NCBI GenBank assembly: GCA_934636265.1
Contig: CAKUAD010000006.1
Location: 13,807 to 77,806 of the forward strand
Reading direction: 5' to 3'
DNA from: an uncultured Flavobacterium sp.
GTDB taxonomy: Bacteria; Bacteroidota; Bacteroidia; Flavobacteriales; Flavobacteriaceae
Length of the DNA stretch: 64,000 nt
Shown here one piece after another: positions 26,557 through 35,800 of the stretch. Numbering within the stretch: position 1 is the first letter of the stretch; each line of letters begins with the position of its first letter. The notes under the pieces were generated by a model that searched no databases, was not told the origin of the DNA, and saw only the letters and a program-made list of their open reading frames with translations. A program made the position numbers and the translations under genes.

Positions 26557-26838
26557 ATTGATAAGACCAAGTGAGGTACGGCCATGGCGCATTTTGCGCG
26601 ATCGGTCGTTAAATGATAAAGGCCCTGGTGTGAACTGGGGTTTTATTTTGGGCATTATTCGGAGTGGAATATTAAAGAACATAAGAGTAAAAAAATCTTT
26701 GACCGTAAACAGATCAACTTGATTAACGATAGTTTTTACTATGACGCCTTTAATAATAACTTAGAAGCGTTAGACGTCGTGGCGAATATTTTGAATGAGT
26801 ATCAGATGATTAATAGTATTGAAATAACAAGCGCGTAA
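26534..26838 (+). pseudogene. Frameshifted orphan gene remnant
   Basis: One frame is open from 26534 and reads IPELIRPSEVRPWRILRDRS, then LNDKGPGVNWGF. In the run GGGGTTTTATTTTGGG (26637-26652) the sensible protein moves to another frame, reading FGHYSEWNIKEHKSKKIFDR, then KQINLINDSFYYDAFNNNLE and ALDVVANILNEYQMINSIEI, with a stop at 26836-26838. Both parts look coding and join smoothly (GVNWGF plus YFGHYSEW), but there is no good start codon. The remnant is about 100 residues. The family is not recognised. It is most likely a decayed passenger of the tRNA-His island. Confidence 0.5.
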
Positions 26839-27130
26839 AACAACAGCCAATAATTTCAGGTTTGCGCAATGGCAGGAATAAAGAAAGCGGCAAGTGCCAC
26901 TGATGGGTTGGCCTGTTTAGGACGTTCCCCGGTGGATTACCGCTCTCATAGCCTGCAAGATAACTAACTTTTTCTGAACTTCTTGGTATTACAAAGCTAC
27001 CGCCTTAACCTGCCGATCCAGCTCCATTTTCATTACCAACGCGGCCAATGCGCGTCTGATTCGCTTAAAGAAAACCTAAAGTTATTTTGCCTGTGGATAT
27101 TGTAATTAACTTTAAGTAAAAACCAATATC
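26839..27130. other. Gene-free scrap between the island and the next gene
   Basis: Contains a 32-codon ATG frame (26869-26967), ending VDYRSHSLQDN, and on the minus strand a stop-bounded tail near 27000-27070 ending ALVMKMELDRQVKAVAL. Both look like leftovers; neither is recognised. The promoter of the 27131 gene lies at its right end. Confidence 0.35.
27086..27114 (+). promoter_or_regulatory. Promoter of the 87-residue hypothetical gene
   Basis: TTTG at 27086-27089, a 17-nt spacer, TAACTTTA (7 of 8) at 27107-27114; the ATG follows 16 nt later. Confidence 0.5.
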
Positions 27131-27394
27131 ATGTCACAGCAATTTACACTTGGCCATATCAGCATGGCCGTCTTGAGGGATTACATTTTTGATCACAAGG
27201 TCAACCGCGGAGATACAATTGTACTCAGCATCCAGGATTACGAGCGCATACTCGATGAGATCAGGCATTCGCCTGAAGGTGTTCCCGTCCCGATAAACAT
27301 ACTGGGCATCCTGTTGGCCAAGGATCCGTCGGGAGATGTCGAGAACGGCAAAATCTGGATTGTCAAAAACGAAAATGCTTCGCAAACCCGTTAA
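27131..27394 (+). CDS. Hypothetical protein, 87 residues
   Basis: A small soluble protein without signal peptide or membrane helix. It begins MSQQFTLGHISMAVLRDYIF and continues with strands and turns (RGDTIVLSIQDYERILDEIR, VPVPINILGILLAKDPSGDV), a mixed alpha/beta pattern. No family is recognised. It has its own promoter and ends in a bidirectional terminator, and its codon use resembles the core genes rather than the island to its left, so it probably marks the return to conserved chromosome. Confidence 0.65.
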   Translation: MSQQFTLGHISMAVLRDYIFDHKVNRGDTIVLSIQDYERILDEIRHSPEGVPVPINILGILLAKDPSGDVENGKIWIVKNENASQTR

Positions 27395-27397
27395 GAA

Positions 27398-27420
27398 AAA
27401 TGCTCCAAACCGGAGCATTT
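27398..27420. terminator. Bidirectional terminator
   Basis: AAATGCTCC-AAACC-GGAGCATTT, a perfect 9-bp hairpin between the convergent 27131 gene and the M28 peptidase gene. Confidence 0.7.
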
Positions 27421-27428
27421 CAATTCTT

Positions 27429-28466
27429 TTAGTTTCCGTCGCGGTCAACCTTCAAGCGTTCGTCGCGGTTGGCAATTTCCCATGCCACGCCAAAAACAAG
27501 TTTTGTACGCTTGGTAAGCATGTCAAACTCAATCTTCTCAACGTCGTCGCCCGGCTTGTGATAATCTTCGTGTAGTCCGCTGAACAGGAAAACCGATGGG
27601 ATTCCGTTCTTGGCAAAGTTGTAATGATCGGACCTAAAGTACAGGCGCTGCGGATCGTTTCGGTCATTGAGTTTGTAGTCGAGCGTCATTTTCGTAAACT
27701 CGGTATTGACTTTCTCGATCGTGGCGTGCAGTTCCGATGACAGCCTGTCGGCCCCAATAACATATATATAGTTTTTGTTGTCCTTGTGGGCATCGTCATG
27801 GCGTCCTATCATATCCATGTTGATGTTGGCCACTGTATTCGCCAACGGAAACAGCGGATTCTCGGTGTAGTAGCGCGACCCAAACAAACCGTGTTCCTCG
27901 CCCGTTACGTGCAAAATCAAAATTGACCGGCGCGGTCCGTTACCCTCATCCTTGGCTTTCTGAAAAGCGCGTGCCACTTCCAGGATCGCCACGGTTCCAC
28001 TTCCGTCATCGTCGGCACCATTGTATACCTCGCCACCTTTTACGCCCACGTGGTCGTAATGCGCGGTGATGACAACAATCTCGTCCTTTTTGTCGGTTCC
28101 TTCAATAAATGCGCAAATATTCTCAGAATCTGAAAGTCCCAGGTTTCGGCGAGAATTCAAAAAACTGGCGGGAACCGGCTGGTAAAAATCCTTGGCGCCC
28201 GTAGGGTAGGTAATCCCTGCTTTTTTGTATTCGCCGATAAGGTATCGGCCTGCCTTTTTCTGACCTTCAGATCCGGTCTGCCGGCCTTCCATTTCATCTG
28301 AAGCCACAACCGTAAGGTGTTTTAAAAGCGTTTCCGACTTAATCGTTTCAGCATAATGCTGATAGCCTTTGGCCGATTTGGTATTTTGCGCACCTGACTG
28401 GGTTCCTTTGCAAGCGCCCAAAAGCAAAAATGCAACGCCAATGATGGAGAGAGCGTAATTTTTCAT
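27429..28466 (-). CDS. M28 family metallopeptidase, lipoprotein
   Basis: A 345-residue exported zinc aminopeptidase. The N-terminus is a lipoprotein signal (lipobox LLGAC, Cys19). The co-catalytic zinc site of family M28 is visible: His and Asp in VITAHYDHVG (about residue 143), Asp in NGADDDGSGT, the catalytic Glu-Glu in HVTGEEHGLFGSRYY, and a further Asp in NINMDMIGRHDD. Members release N-terminal amino acids from peptides at the cell surface or in the periplasm. A DUF3667 gene and a dienelactone hydrolase gene lie upstream on the same strand, 39 nt away. Confidence 0.9.
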   Translation of the reverse strand: MKNYALSIIGVAFLLLGACKGTQSGAQNTKSAKGYQHYAETIKSETLLKHLTVVASDEMEGRQTGSEGQKKAGRYLIGEYKKAGITYPTGAKDFYQPVPASFLNSRRNLGLSDSENICAFIEGTDKKDEIVVITAHYDHVGVKGGEVYNGADDDGSGTVAILEVARAFQKAKDEGNGPRRSILILHVTGEEHGLFGSRYYTENPLFPLANTVANINMDMIGRHDDAHKDNKNYIYVIGADRLSSELHATIEKVNTEFTKMTLDYKLNDRNDPQRLYFRSDHYNFAKNGIPSVFLFSGLHEDYHKPGDDVEKIEFDMLTKRTKLVFGVAWEIANRDERLKVDRDGN

Positions 28467-28505
28467 GTTTAAAATTTGTGGTTAGTAGCCAGCGGTTAAA
28501 ATTTG

Positions 28506-29438
28506 TTACAATGTTAAAAGTGCGTATACCATAGCCGCAATCAAAAGTATCAGGATGATAACGGAATTTACCAGGAACAGTAAGGAAGATTTTAGCCGCG
28601 AAGTCCATTTTTTTTCGCCATACATCTTGCTGTGAGCCCGGAAAAAATAGAAAATCCACCACGGCAGTAGGATCAGTAATAAAATATCTCCGTTACCTGC
28701 CCAAACCCAATCTAAAATGGTTATGGGAATTTGAGTCAACAGGAAAGTCAGCAAAAGGAATGAAAAATAATGGAGCGTAAAAATCCCGTGATCAAAAAAG
28801 AACCAGCGTTTTTTATTGTGGATTAGCCAAAGCAGCAAGGTAAAGACCGGAAGGTAGAGAAACAAAATCTTGGGTAAAAGGCTTACTGTTTGAGACAGGA
28901 TATCTTCAAAAAAATCGCCGGGCCGTGCCTTGTATTTCTCATCCAAGGCCAACAGTTTGCGTTCCCACCATTCGTCTGCGCCTGCAACCCTTTTTTCACG
29001 GGGTAGCGTTTTCTGGATAGAATCAAATTCACGGGTTGATCCGTATTCGCTCACCTGGAAATAATCCTTTTCCAAATTATTTTCCCGGCCGTTAGACACC
29101 TCCACTTCCTGGCTGACATCCAATGACGATACTTGCCAACTCAGCACCAAAAAAGTCACAAACGAGATAAAAATGTACAGCCTGACCGGCGGAACGTACT
29201 TTTGACGGCGACCCGCCAGATATTCCTGGGTAAGTCGCGCCGGATGAAAGAGCAGGTGCCGCATAGTTTTCCAAAACGCATTGTCGTAGTGGGTAAAATC
29301 CTCAAAAAAATGCGTCACCAGATGAACGAACGACTGGCGTGGCTGAATGTTTTTTTGCCCGCACTCCGGACAGTACTTTTTTTCAACTACCGAGAGGCAA
29401 TTCAAACAGGTTTTATCTTCGCGGATTATGTCTGACAT
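28506..29438 (-). CDS. DUF3667 domain-containing membrane protein
   Basis: A 310-residue paralogue of the 16471-17235 product. The zinc ribbon (CLNCLSVVEKKYCPECGQK) at residues 11-29 is followed by SFVHLVTHFFEDFTHYDNAF, the turn FHPARLTQEYLAGRRQKYVP, a first helix, a hydrophilic loop of about 80 residues (roughly 105-185) and three or four C-terminal membrane helices. Function is unknown; the family is almost confined to Bacteroidota. The ATG shares one base with the stop of the dienelactone hydrolase gene (TGATG), so the two are coupled. Confidence 0.87.
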   Translation of the reverse strand: MSDIIREDKTCLNCLSVVEKKYCPECGQKNIQPRQSFVHLVTHFFEDFTHYDNAFWKTMRHLLFHPARLTQEYLAGRRQKYVPPVRLYIFISFVTFLVLSWQVSSLDVSQEVEVSNGRENNLEKDYFQVSEYGSTREFDSIQKTLPREKRVAGADEWWERKLLALDEKYKARPGDFFEDILSQTVSLLPKILFLYLPVFTLLLWLIHNKKRWFFFDHGIFTLHYFSFLLLTFLLTQIPITILDWVWAGNGDILLLILLPWWIFYFFRAHSKMYGEKKWTSRLKSSLLFLVNSVIILILLIAAMVYALLTL

Positions 29439-30199
29439 CAGCGCAGGATTTCCCGTAAAAACAATCGCATGTGTTCCCAGGAGCGCTCAGCCGCCCGCGG
29501 ATTGTAGGCCACGCCGGTTGACGGATCGCTGCCCGCATTGGTATCGGTAAAAGAGTGGACTGCCTGGCTGTAGTACACCATCTGCCAATCGGCGCGACTT
29601 GCTTTCATTTCGTTCCGGAAGGCCTCTATTTCAGCTTGCGGAACATAGGGATCATCGGCACCGTGGCAAACCAGAATTTTTGGGCGGATGGGATCGGTGG
29701 GACGCTTGGCATCGCGACCAAGGTTTCCGTGAAACGATACTACTCCGGCCACCGGAAGATTGGCTCGTGCCGCCTCCAGTGCGCCGGTTCCTCCAAAGCA
29801 AAAGCCAATCACGGCAATCGATTCAGGATTTGCACCGGAACGCGTCAGTTGGTCCAGCGCAAGTGAAATCCTGCGTTGATAATCCTTGAAGTTTTTTTTG
29901 AAAAGGCCTGATTTTTCAGCAGCTTGCTTGTTGTCTTTTGGGTAATTTCCTTCGCCGTAAATGTCGGCAATAAACACGTAATAGCCCAGTTCCGACAATT
30001 TGAGCGCCGTGTTTTTGGCGTGCTCGTCAATCCCTTTCCAGGCCGGAAGGATCAACACTCCGGATTTGGATGGTCCCGACGCCGGACGCGCCAGTTGTCC
30101 CGTGAGTTTTTGCCCGCCATCTTTATAGGCTACAGGCGTCAGTTGTGCTTGGGCAATGGTTCCCAACGCAAGGGCGAAAATCAGGAATAATTGTTTCAT
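29438..30199 (-). CDS. Dienelactone hydrolase family protein, secreted
   Basis: A 253-residue alpha/beta hydrolase with a Sec signal peptide (MKQLFLIFALALGTIAQAQ), so it acts outside the cytoplasm. The catalytic triad of the family is visible: Cys in IGFCFGGTGAL (about residue 152), Asp in CHGADDPYVPQ, and His in YYSQAVHSFTD. Dienelactone hydrolases cleave cyclic esters; the exported Bacteroidota members have no proven substrate. It is translationally coupled to the DUF3667 gene. Confidence 0.88.
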   Translation of the reverse strand: MKQLFLIFALALGTIAQAQLTPVAYKDGGQKLTGQLARPASGPSKSGVLILPAWKGIDEHAKNTALKLSELGYYVFIADIYGEGNYPKDNKQAAEKSGLFKKNFKDYQRRISLALDQLTRSGANPESIAVIGFCFGGTGALEAARANLPVAGVVSFHGNLGRDAKRPTDPIRPKILVCHGADDPYVPQAEIEAFRNEMKASRADWQMVYYSQAVHSFTDTNAGSDPSTGVAYNPRAAERSWEHMRLFLREILR

Positions 30200-30466
30200 C
30201 AGGTAGTTTTGTGGCCTAAATTAATCATTTGGCCTTAAATAAAAAAGGCTACCGGATCGTCATTTCGCGTCAAAAGCTAGGTGGGAGTATGTATTTTCAC
30301 TCTGAAAGTTCCACCTTTTATTTTCCAATTCGCGACACAAAATAACCTGAGTCCCATCTTTATAAAACAAGCAACCAACAACTAAAAATCCTATAACATT
30401 GAGCCGGAGTTATATAAAGGAATCGCCGTGTGTCAGCCGATATTTGGGATAACTAAAACACCAGCT
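30200..30466. other. Intergenic region with a direct-repeat promoter
   Basis: Between the hydrolase gene (leaving on the minus strand) and a 36-codon frame. The only structure seen is the T(G/A)TAA(A/C) direct-repeat promoter at 30392-30446. Confidence 0.5.
30392..30446 (+). promoter_or_regulatory. Direct-repeat promoter of the 36-residue frame
   Basis: TATAAC at 30392, TATAAA at 30413 (21 bp apart), then GATATTTG at 30439-30446 (7 of 8 to the -7 consensus), whose start is 26 bp after the second repeat. Fourteen bases around the first copy (AATCCTATAACATT) are identical to the lmo0937-type promoter at 4727-4740. Confidence 0.6.
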
Positions 30467-30577
30467 ATGAAAACTATTTTAAACACGCCGCTTATGTATC
30501 GCATCTCGGTACACACCAAAATCCTGATGTGGAGATTCCGCCACGTATCGCGCAATCTATTTACACTTTCGCGATAA
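30467..30577 (+). CDS. Possible small basic peptide, 36 residues
   Basis: Frame MKTILNTPLMYRISVHTKIL... ending RNLFTLSR, with 8 basic residues and only a few hydrophobic ones, so not a typical membrane peptide. No family is recognised. It is supported mainly by context: a promoter of the shared direct-repeat type ends about 20 nt upstream of the ATG, and a terminator hairpin begins right at the stop codon. The transcript could equally be a small RNA. Confidence 0.4.
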   Translation: MKTILNTPLMYRISVHTKILMWRFRHVSRNLFTLSR

Positions 30578-30600
30578 AAAAAAGGCCGCTCGAGGCAGCC
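30576..30600 (-). terminator. Terminator of the signalling operon
   Basis: Read on the minus strand: GGCTGC-CTCGA-GCGGCC-type hairpin (one mismatch) followed by eight T. It ends the six-gene kinase/Che operon and may also work on the plus strand for the 36-codon frame. Confidence 0.65.
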
Positions 30601-30604
30601 TGTC

Positions 30605-31054
30605 TTAAATATTCAGTAAAAAAGTTTCTTTGTTGAGTCCTGAGTTGTGGAACTGAAAATTCATGTTCACCACATCGTTCAGAACTTTTTTAAGGTTTGC
30701 AAAATTGTTGGGCTTGCGGATGTAAATATTTGCGCCGTTAATGAACGTGTCTTCAATATCCTTATCGGTTGACGACGTCGAATAGATGGCTATCGACAAG
30801 TCGTTGAATTTGTTCGATCTGCGGATGTCGATCAAGCATTCAACGCCCGATTTGTACGGCATGTTAAGGTCGAGAAACAAAATATCCGGAAGTTTGGCCG
30901 AATTCTCCAAAAATTCCAGCAAGTTGCGTCCGTCCTCCAGCAAGGTCAACTTCGTGTCAATTTTAAGTTCGCTCAAAGCTTCACTAAAGATGCTGCGGTC
31001 ATCTGCATCGTCGTCAACCAGCACAATGTCGATAACGGGCTTATTTACATTCAT
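30605..31054 (-). CDS. Single-domain response regulator (Rcp1-like)
   Basis: A 149-residue receiver with no output domain. The acidic pocket is VLVDDDADDR (residues 11-20), the phospho-acceptor Asp is in DILFLDLNMPYKSGV (about residue 62), and Ser/Thr and Lys contacts are in AIYSTSS and YIRKPNN. The length and the MPYKSG motif are those of Rcp1-like regulators that partner phytochrome-type kinases. It is the last gene of the operon, 68 nt after cheB. It is probably a phosphate shuttle or sink for the two upstream kinases. Confidence 0.88.
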   Translation of the reverse strand: MNVNKPVIDIVLVDDDADDRSIFSEALSELKIDTKLTLLEDGRNLLEFLENSAKLPDILFLDLNMPYKSGVECLIDIRRSNKFNDLSIAIYSTSSTDKDIEDTFINGANIYIRKPNNFANLKKVLNDVVNMNFQFHNSGLNKETFLLNI

Positions 31055-31122
31055 CAGATTAAGTTTTATGGTTAAAAATAAACATTATTTTTTGATTAGT
31101 ATGGGCCTCGGGTATCTGTAAT

Positions 31123-31713
31123 TTAAACTTTTTTGGCATGCGCCGATAGAAAGTCAGCCATCTCACTGGGCTTCAACCGCTCGTGATCGGCACAGGCCTC
31201 AAGGGCGTATTTGGGCATGGCAGGAAATATCGCACATGCCGGATCCTGCACCGCGGTGAGGCCTCCCGCCAGCCGGATTGCATGCAACCCAAAAGCGCCA
31301 TCCTGATTGGCACCGGAGAGCAATAATCCGCGTGTGTTGGCGCCAAAAGCCTCGGCCGCCGACGTAAATGCTACATCGATGCTGGGCCGGCTGTAAAATA
31401 CTTTTTCCGATATATCCAGTGACAGCACCCCGTCATTTTCAAACAACAGGTGGTAGTCGGCCGGTGCAATGTAGGCCTTGCCATTCTCGAGCGGGGTTTT
31501 GTCGTTAACTTCCGGCACCGGGAATCCCACGCGTGAAGCAATGAGTTCCTCGAGCATCATGTCGTCGCCTAACCGGCGGTGCAGCACCACAACCAGCGCA
31601 CAATCCGGGGTAACCGCGGGCAGGAAATCCAACAATACTTCAAGGCTTCCCGCCGATCCGCCGATGACGCAAACCCTCAATTCATCTTTTGCCATATCCG
31701 TTGGTTTTGCCAT
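31123..31713 (-). CDS. cheB: CheB methylesterase domain protein
   Basis: Consists only of the CheB catalytic domain (196 residues) with no receiver. The serine hydrolase residues are in place: Ser in VIGGSAGSLE, His in VVLHRRLG and Asp in GANQDGAFG. In chemotaxis CheB removes methyl groups from receptor glutamates, but no receptor or CheA/CheW gene is nearby, so its target here is unknown. The start may be 31695 (MAKDELRV); either way it overlaps the cheR 3' end. It belongs to the kinase operon. Confidence 0.88.
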   Translation of the reverse strand: MAKPTDMAKDELRVCVIGGSAGSLEVLLDFLPAVTPDCALVVVLHRRLGDDMMLEELIASRVGFPVPEVNDKTPLENGKAYIAPADYHLLFENDGVLSLDISEKVFYSRPSIDVAFTSAAEAFGANTRGLLLSGANQDGAFGLHAIRLAGGLTAVQDPACAIFPAMPKYALEACADHERLKPSEMADFLSAHAKKV

Positions 31714-32486
31714 TGTTTGTAAGTTTTCTTGAGCGACGAGTGGTTGATGGTTTCCTTGCTTCCCAGCGCCAGGAACCCAAGGTGCGCCAGACTTTGGTCA
31801 AACAACTGCAGCACGCGCTCCTGCAAAGGTTTGTCAAAATAGATCATCACGTTTCGGCACAGGATCAGATCAAACTCGTTAAAGGAATGGTCCGACACCA
31901 GATTGTGCACGGCATAAACCATTTTTCGCGAAAGGTTTTCATTGAATTTGACCGATGTGTAATGCGCGGTGTAGTAGCTTGAAAAATCCCTGGCACCGCC
32001 TGATTGCAAATAATTTTCGGAATACTGCTTCATGGCCTTGAGCGGAAATATTCCCTTGCGCGCGTTCTCAATCACGGCAGGACTCAAATCAGTGGCGTAC
32101 AAAACTGATTTTTCCAGCAAGCCCGCTTCTTCCAGCAAAATCGCTACCGAATACACTTCCTCACCGCTCGAACAGCCGGCATGCCAGATGCGGATAAAAG
32201 GTTTGGTGCCCAGCAGTGGAATGATTTCCCGGCGCAAGGTTTGGTAAAATGACGGGTCGCGGAACATTTCGGTAACGTTGACGGTGAGTTCTTCAATCAT
32301 GTGTTCGACATACTCGCGGCTGCCGCGCACCTGCGACAGGAATTGCGCAAATCCGGCAAAGCGATCAAGTTCGTAAACGCGAACAATGCGTCGCTTTAAC
32401 GATGCAAGCGAATATCCGGTGAAATCATACCCGTGATAATCGTAAATGGCCTGCACGACCGCGTCAATTTCAGCGTCGGTGAGCAT
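31677..32486 (-). CDS. cheR: CheR-type protein methyltransferase
   Basis: A 269-residue SAM-dependent methyltransferase. The N-terminal all-helical CheR domain is at about residues 1-75, and the catalytic domain has IRIWHAGCSSGEEVYSVAI (SAM site, about residue 100) and DLILCRNVMIYFDKPLQ. CheR methylates glutamate side chains of chemoreceptors; in this receptor-less operon it may instead modify a kinase. The gap to the upstream receiver gene is one base, and it overlaps cheB downstream. Confidence 0.9.
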   Translation of the reverse strand: MLTDAEIDAVVQAIYDYHGYDFTGYSLASLKRRIVRVYELDRFAGFAQFLSQVRGSREYVEHMIEELTVNVTEMFRDPSFYQTLRREIIPLLGTKPFIRIWHAGCSSGEEVYSVAILLEEAGLLEKSVLYATDLSPAVIENARKGIFPLKAMKQYSENYLQSGGARDFSSYYTAHYTSVKFNENLSRKMVYAVHNLVSDHSFNEFDLILCRNVMIYFDKPLQERVLQLFDQSLAHLGFLALGSKETINHSSLKKTYKQWQNQRIWQKMN

Positions 32487-32487
32487 G

Positions 32488-32844
32488 TTACAAGTTTTTG
32501 AGTAAGTCCATCAGCAAATCAATGTTCACCGGTTTTGAAACGTATCCGTCGGCGCCGGCTGCCAGACATTTTTCGCGGTCGCCCACCATCGCCTGCGCGG
32601 TGACGGCAATGACCGGTATTCCGCTCAACCGGGATTTAAAGATAGGTATGGCTTCATATCCGTCCATGTCGGGCATCATCATGTCCATCAGCACAGCGTC
32701 AACCTTTTCCGTTTCAATGACCATAAGCCCCAGCGATGCGTTGGCCGCCGAAATGCAGTCAAATCCGCGATACCGCAAAACGGCTGATAGCGCAAATATG
32801 TTCCTCGGATCATCATCAATCACTAAAATACGCTTGCGTTCCAT
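32488..32844 (-). CDS. Single-domain response regulator
   Basis: A 118-residue CheY-like receiver: RILVIDDDPRN at the N-terminus, phospho-acceptor Asp in AVLMDMMMPDMDGYEA (about residue 54), Thr in IAVTAQAM and Lys in GYVSKPVN. The sequence closely resembles the last receiver of the adjacent hybrid kinase (MPNMDGYETA, IAVTAKAMVGDREKC), suggesting origin by duplication. The ATG at 32844 is chosen; the longer frame start (32934) overlaps the kinase gene. One base separates it from the kinase stop. Confidence 0.88.
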   Translation of the reverse strand: MERKRILVIDDDPRNIFALSAVLRYRGFDCISAANASLGLMVIETEKVDAVLMDMMMPDMDGYEAIPIFKSRLSGIPVIAVTAQAMVGDREKCLAAGADGYVSKPVNIDLLMDLLKNL

Positions 32845-32845
32845 A

Positions 32846-35800
32846 TTACGATTGATAAAGCCAAACGCGAAGCAAGGACAACAACTGATCGATATCAACC
32901 GGCTTGGTGATGTAATCCGATGCGCCTGCCTCAATGCATTTTTCGCGGTCGCCCACCATGGCTTTGGCGGTGACGGCTATAACCGGCAAGTTTTTAAATT
33001 TATTGATTTTCCGGATGTGCTGGGCCGTTTCATAACCATCCATGTTGGGCATCATCATGTCGAGCAATACCACGTCGGTTTGCGGATGCTCTTCCAGCAT
33101 TTTTAGCGCCTCGGCACCATCAATGGCGGTGATGACCTTCATCTGCAGCAACTCGAGCGCCTTGGTCAGCGAGTAAATGTTGCGCACATCGTCATCGACC
33201 ACCAAAACCGTTTTTCCGGTCAGGATGTCACTGAGTCGGCTGTTTTTGGTTCTTTCGGCCACCTTTTTCTTTTTATCTTCAACCAGGTGCAGGAAAAGCG
33301 ACACTTCATCCAACATCCGCTGGTAGGAATGCGCGGTTTTGACCACGATGGAATCGGCGAACTTCTTGATTTTCATCTCCTCGTTCATCGACAGGCTCTT
33401 TCCGGTAAATACAATCACCGGCAGGCCTTCCAGATCGTTCTCTTTTTTTAGATTTTCCAGCAATTCATACCCGGTTTTATCAGGGATTCCCATGTCGAGG
33501 ATGACACATTGCACTCCATCCTTGACCAGTGACTCCATGCCGTCGCTTATTTCGCTCTTGATTTCCGAATGGATCTGATAGGATTCCAAAAAGTAGGCGA
33601 GGGCCTCGGCGTGCTTGGGATTGTCCTCAATGATGAGCACCTTTTGCGATTCGCGGTTGACGATTTGCTCAATCCGTCGGAATACTTCCGGAATCTGGTC
33701 ATACGCAACCGGTTTGTCCAGGAAATTCACCGCACCTTTCAGCAGGCTTTCCTGACGCACCTTAAGCGACGACATGATGTGAACCGGAATGTGCTTGGTT
33801 TGTTTGTTGTTTTTGAGTTCGGCCATGACATCCCATCCGCTGCGCACCGGGAGCTGAATGTCCAGCAAAATTCCCGTGGGCTGATAGGCAAGTGCCAGAT
33901 CCAGGACCTGGTCGCCGCGAACGCTCACCACGCCTTTGTATCCGCGCTCACGGCTAAAGCGCAAAAGCTGCTTGGCAAATACAACGTCGTCCTCGACAAT
34001 CAGGATGACTTTGTCGTCTGGCCTTATCTCATCGCGGTCGTCGGGAACATCGTCCGGAATGGTTATGGCTACGTAGGGATCTTCAACGGGGATCTTTTCC
34101 TCGGCTGATTCCGGGTGAGATTCGTTCACTGCCGGACTGCTCACGACAACCGGCGCAAATCCGGCAATGGGCAAAATCAAGATAAACTCGCTGCCTTTCC
34201 CGGGCTCGCTTACCAAGGTGATGTCGCCGTTGAGCAATCGCGCGAGTTGACGGCTTATCGACAGCCCGAGTCCGGTGCCGCCGTATTTTCGTTTGGTCGA
34301 TCCGTCGGCTTGCTGAAAGGCTTCAAAAATTGATCCTTGTTTGTCTTTTGGGATTCCTATTCCCGTATCCCTGACACTAAACAACACCTGTTTTTTATTG
34401 GCCGGATCTTTTTTGACGGCAAGGGTTACGGTGCCGTTTTCAGTGAATTTGATGGCGTTTGAAATCAGGTTTTTCAGGATTTGTTCCAAACGCATTTTGT
34501 CGGTTTTGATGACCAGTGGAGCTTTAGATGTGTCTATTTCCAAGCTGATGCCTTTTTGGATCGCTACCTGCTCAAACAATCCGCGGAGTGACTGTGTGAT
34601 TTCCTGAATCGGCGTTTCCAGGAGTTCCAGGTCCATTTTTCCCGCTTCAATTTTTGACAGGTCGAGGATTTCGTCAATCAAACCCAGCAGTCCGCTGCCG
34701 GAACTTTGGATTACCTGGGCAAATTCAATCTGCTCCTCGGTCATATTGCCCTGATTGTTCTCGGCCAACAACCTACTTAGCAACAGGATGGAGTTGAGCG
34801 GCGTGCGCAGTTCGTGCGACATATTGGCCAAAAACTCTGATTTGTAACGCGTGCTCACCTCGAGCTCTTCCGACTTTTTCTGGATCTCGACGTTGCGTTC
34901 TTCCAGCAGCGCACCGCGTTCTGACAATTCTTCGTTGGTCTGCATCAGTTCTTCCTGTTGCACGCGCAATTCCTCCTCGGACGCCTGAAGTTTTTCGGCC
35001 TGGATTTCCAGTTCGGTGTTGATGTGTTCCAGTTCACTGTGCTGCGCCTTGAGTTCCTCGGCCTGTGCTTCAGTTTCTTCCAGCAATTCCTGTACGCGCT
35101 GACGGTTTTTGGCTGATCGGAGGGATACGCCAACCGTCTGACCGATTGATTCCAGAAAATCAGTCTCGCGTTCATTCAGCGTCCGTGAGGCGGCAATTTC
35201 CAGCACGCCTTCAACCTGGATATCCTTCAACGGGATGGCGATGATATGGGCAGGAGTCAAATCGCCCAGCGCAAATTTGATGCTCACCGCTTCCGGATCC
35301 AGGTCCCGGACTTCGACTACCGTTCCCGACGAGGCAGCCTGCCCGGTGGTGCCTTCGCCCACGCGGATGGGCGTGCGCGTCACATCGGCAGCGAAACCCG
35401 AGGTGGGGTAAAGCATGTCCTCTTCACTTAAAAAAAGCATCCCTGATTGCGCACCCACATATTGGCACACAAAAGTTACCACTTCATTCGTCAATTGCAA
35501 TACAGGTTTGTCGCCCATCATGGTGGTTGCCAATTCGGCCATGCCTTTTTGCTTCCAGTTGCTGTCTTCAACTGCCGAAAAACTTTCCTGCAGCGCCTGG
35601 GCCATCTCGTTAAGCGATCCCGCCACGCTGCCCAGTTCATCACTTTGGGCATCATCAACGCGTACCGCAAGGTTTCCTTTGGCTACCTGGCCGGCGATAT
35701 CGCTGATGACAGAAATACGCCTGCCTATTTCGGCCTCTTTGTCGCGGAGTTTCTGGGTAAGCCGGGACCGTTCGGCATAGTCCTGCAATATCCGTGTAAA

